Shown here: piece by piece, positions 5,522 through 6,977 of the stretch
How positions within the stretch are numbered: position 1 is the first letter of the stretch
How the letters are laid out: each line of letters begins with the position of its first letter
From: Oscillospiraceae bacterium
GTDB taxonomy: Bacteria; Bacillota; Clostridia; Oscillospirales; Ruminococcaceae
Assembly: GCA_017848075.1 (NCBI GenBank)
Contig: JAGALG010000082.1
Coordinates: forward strand, 1 to 6,977
Direction of reading: 5' to 3'
Length of the DNA: 6,977 nucleotides
Notes under the pieces: model-generated
What the model was told of the DNA's origin: nothing
Databases searched by the model: none
Seen by the model: only the letters and a program-made list of their open reading frames with translations
Position numbers and translations under genes: made by a program

Positions 5522-5553
5522 AAAAAAAGCCACCCGTGATGGGTGGCCTTTTT
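5522..5553. terminator. Bidirectional terminator after the GNAT gene
   Basis: GCCACCC (5529-5535), loop GTGAT, GGGTGGC (5541-5547), with an A run on the left and, after one extra C, a T run on the right. Rightward it ends the GNAT gene. Leftward it has an even cleaner T tract and would end the S1-protein transcript coming from the right. Its stem is the same GCCACCC/GGGTGGC as the apeB terminator. Confidence 0.88.
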
Positions 5554-5619
5554 CATAGACAAGCTCAGTATCGCGATATCACGCTTTCCATAAGCGCTTG
5601 CTAAAACGCGAAACAGACT

Positions 5620-5634
5620 GCGGACTCTGTCCGC
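5620..5634. repeat. Short hairpin at the 3' end of the S1-protein gene
   Basis: GCGGAC, a 3-nt gap, and its complement GTCCGC. It ends at the last base of the S1-protein stop codon (5634-5636). Only a short T-poor sequence follows it leftward, so it is a poor terminator, but it could protect the 3' end or slow polymerase before the strong terminator at 5522-5553. The rest of 5554-5619 shows no recognised feature. Confidence 0.35.
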
Positions 5635-6215
5635 TATTTATTGTTTGCACGGCGATTTGCGGAACCGCGTTTTACATCGCCGATGCTCTTTTTCAGGTCG
5701 GACATTCTGTCCTCACTGGACTGTTTGAATTTGCTCATCATATCCTCGAAGGACATGTTGCTGCTGTCAGACTTACGGGTGTTCCACTCGTAGCTGGTCA
5801 CATTGGATGGATTGTAAGGCTTGCTCTCGTAACGAGGTTTGCGGTTGTTGTATGGCTTGCCGCCGTCTTTGTTAAAGCCGCCTTTTCTCTCGCCGCGATC
5901 AGAGTTCTGGTCGCCACGGCGCTCGCGATTAAAGCCGCCTTTGCCGCCTTCACGGCCTGCGCCCTGTGGTCTTTCTGGTTTTGGCTGGGTCTTTTTGATG
6001 GACAGGCTGATTTTGCCTTCCTCGCTGATGTTGATGACTTTTACTTTCACCACATCGCCTTCTTTGAGGAACTGGTTGATATCCTCAACATAAGAGTTGG
6101 AAACCTCAGAGATGTGAACCATACCGGTTTTACCCTCTGCCAGCTCAACAAATGCACCAAATTTCGTGATACCTGTTACTTTACCTTCCAGAATTTCTCC
6201 GATTTCTACCTGCAT
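5634..6215 (-). CDS. S1 domain RNA-binding protein, YabR-like, with long disordered tail
   Basis: A 193-residue protein. Residues 1-75 are a single S1 RNA-binding domain (EGKVTGITKFGAFVEL at 10-25, KTGMVHISEVS at 29-39, EGKISLSIKK at 66-75), close to YabR/general stress protein 13. Residues 76-150 are low complexity, rich in G, R, K, N and P, and include two KGGFN units 19 residues apart, an RGG-like pattern often seen in RNA-binding tails. The C-terminus (155-193) looks like a short amphipathic helix (SFEDMMSKFKQSSEDRMSDLKK) with a basic end. It follows divIC, as yabR follows divIC in Bacillus subtilis. The start ATG fits the family N-terminus, but AAGGAGG is 13 bases away, a long spacing. 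It ends in TAG. The exact RNA target is unknown. Confidence 0.85.
   Translation of the reverse strand: MQVEIGEILEGKVTGITKFGAFVELAEGKTGMVHISEVSNSYVEDINQFLKEGDVVKVKVINISEEGKISLSIKKTQPKPERPQGAGREGGKGGFNRERRGDQNSDRGERKGGFNKDGGKPYNNRKPRYESKPYNPSNVTSYEWNTRKSDSSNMSFEDMMSKFKQSSEDRMSDLKKSIGDVKRGSANRRANNK
5872..5942. repeat. In-frame direct repeat in the S1-protein tail
   Basis: TTAAAGCCGCCTTT occurs at 5872-5885 and again at 5929-5942, exactly 57 bases (19 codons) apart. It encodes KGGFN on the reverse strand. The equal frame suggests either a small internal duplication or selection for the peptide. Confidence 0.6.
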
Positions 6216-6305
6216 ACGCCTGATAAATCCTCCTTCAAATTAAAACCGCACTGCCTGTACGGTCATACACCTCTCTATGGGAACGATTTTTACGATCCGC
6301 TCGCT

Positions 6306-6593
6306 TTAACTGCCGGAGCTGTCTACATAAACATGCTCATCCACATAACCATAGCCGTACTGCTCAAAGGCCACACGACCCAGGTTATCTTCTTCGCTGC
6401 CTGCTTCCAGCTGTCGTTCCAAATCTTCGTTCAAATCCTGCTGATATTCGATCTGGCTTTCCAGGGACTGAAGCTGCGCTTCTTTATCCGCAATATTCCG
6501 CTGGACATCCACGACCTTCACTGTGCAGAACAGGACAAAGCAAACCAAAACCAGACTCATAAAGCCATCCTTGTTTTTTCGCTTTTTAGCCAT
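6306..6593 (-). CDS. divIC: Cell division protein DivIC/FtsB family (septum formation initiator)
   Basis: A 95-residue bitopic membrane protein. A basic cytoplasmic N-terminus (MAKKRKNK) is followed by one membrane helix (about 11-29), a coiled coil (about 32-64, with regularly placed leucines), and a short extracellular end with the family-like YGYGYVDEHVYV. DivIC joins FtsL and DivIB in the divisome at the septum. The ATG at 6593 is chosen because GAGGTGA lies just upstream; a TTG-started extension to 6617 would take in that ribosome binding site. The gene follows yabQ by 27 bases and precedes the S1-protein gene by 90 bases, the order known from spore formers. The FtsL/DivIC distinction rests on this context. 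Confidence 0.85.
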   Translation of the reverse strand: MAKKRKNKDGFMSLVLVCFVLFCTVKVVDVQRNIADKEAQLQSLESQIEYQQDLNEDLERQLEAGSEEDNLGRVAFEQYGYGYVDEHVYVDSSGS

Positions 6594-6620
6594 TCTTTCA
6601 CCTCGGACGAATTTCAATGG

Positions 6621-6977
6621 TTATCGCTTCCTGAAAATAGGACGCTTTTCTGACTTTATTAGATTATACAACAGAATAGCCCTTTGTTTCAAGAAAAATT
6701 TGCGTCGGAATGAAAGTTTTTTGCATATTTTTTTCCAAATTGCCAAAAGTCCTGTGAATAGCGACAATATTTTCTTCACAAGTTTATAGAATGGTGACAG
6801 AAGGACAGTGAGGATTTTTTTCAGAAGCCGGATCAAGCGCTGTGCAAGGGCATAAAATAGCTGACCGATGGTAAAATGGCAGAGGATCCAACCCAAGCCC
6901 TCCCCCAACAGCAGGTAGCCTCGCAGTCGCCCCATGTCAGCCCAAAGAGCAAAGCGCAGTATCACCCAGCCGCACAG
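6621..6977 (-). CDS. yabQ: Spore cortex biosynthesis protein YabQ, C-terminal fragment
   Basis: Partial: the frame stays open to the right edge, giving 118 residues, and the start lies outside the window. Residues 14-41 contain the YabQ-like pattern ADMGRLRGYLLLGEGLGW followed by a hydrophobic helix, then a long basic, leucine- and lysine-rich C-terminal part that is often variable in the family. YabQ is a membrane protein made in the mother cell and needed for spore cortex formation. The position directly upstream of divIC matches the yabP-yabQ-divIC order of Bacillus and clostridia, and this context carries much of the identification. The GTG at 6965 is not a credible start because the first helices of the family would be missing. 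Confidence 0.75.
   Translation of the reverse strand: MCGWVILRFALWADMGRLRGYLLLGEGLGWILCHFTIGQLFYALAQRLIRLLKKILTVLLSPFYKLVKKILSLFTGLLAIWKKICKKLSFRRKFFLKQRAILLYNLIKSEKRPIFRKR

Noticed and set aside
5598..6653. A 351-codon rightward frame across the S1-protein and divIC genes
   Set aside because: It is antisense to two well-supported genes and spans their intergenic gap. Its hydrophobic content mirrors the sense codons, and it has no ribosome binding site.

Overview
The window looks like chromosomal DNA of an endospore-forming Bacillota, most likely a gut-type Clostridia of the Oscillospirales/Ruminococcaceae kind. Support comes from a yabQ-divIC-S1 (yabR-like) cluster typical of spore formers, strong AGGAGG ribosome binding sites, sigma-A-type promoters, many hairpin-plus-T-tract terminators, a CarD-family regulator, and a QueL-like queuine-salvage gene of the type described in gut Clostridia. 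The genus cannot be fixed from the sequence alone.

Layout. 1-233: 3' end of a rightward BrnQ-like branched-chain amino acid carrier, ending at a perfectly palindromic bidirectional terminator. 274-3459: five leftward genes. In transcription order they are an ArsR-family repressor and an SdpI-like membrane protein (overlapping by 14 nt), a QueL-like radical SAM enzyme and a YhhQ-family queuosine-precursor transporter (2 nt apart), and a CarD-family regulator. 3637-4947: a rightward M18 aminopeptidase (apeB) with a near-consensus promoter, divergent from arsR. 5005-5514: a rightward GNAT acetyltransferase enclosed by two near-identical terminators. 5634-6977: the leftward cluster yabQ (5' end outside the window), divIC and an S1-domain RNA-binding protein.

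How the genes work together. queL and yhhQ make a plausible queuosine-salvage unit: YhhQ imports a deazaguanine precursor, and QueL-type enzymes convert queuine to preQ1, which can re-enter queuosine synthesis for tRNA. This unit has its own promoter (2491-2518) and a leader of about 134 nt that ends in an intrinsic terminator five bases before the queL ribosome binding site. That is the architecture of a transcriptional attenuator or riboswitch and is the most interesting regulatory object here. The arsR-sdpI pair resembles the sdpR-sdpI autoregulatory immunity pair of Bacillus subtilis, but no toxin genes are visible. Two copies of one 24-bp palindrome flank the arsR promoter, and one of them also lies just upstream of the apeB promoter. 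The right-hand cluster combines spore cortex (YabQ), cell division (DivIC) and RNA-binding (S1) functions in the order known from Bacillus and clostridia.

No tRNA, rRNA, CRISPR array, insertion sequence or phage gene is visible. No gene-free stretch exceeds 300 bases; the longest gaps (775-944, 2351-2522, 3460-3636) each hold promoters and structured or operator sequences. Nothing here is certain to be an undescribed system. The best candidates are the queL leader, the duplicated operator and the folded carD leader.
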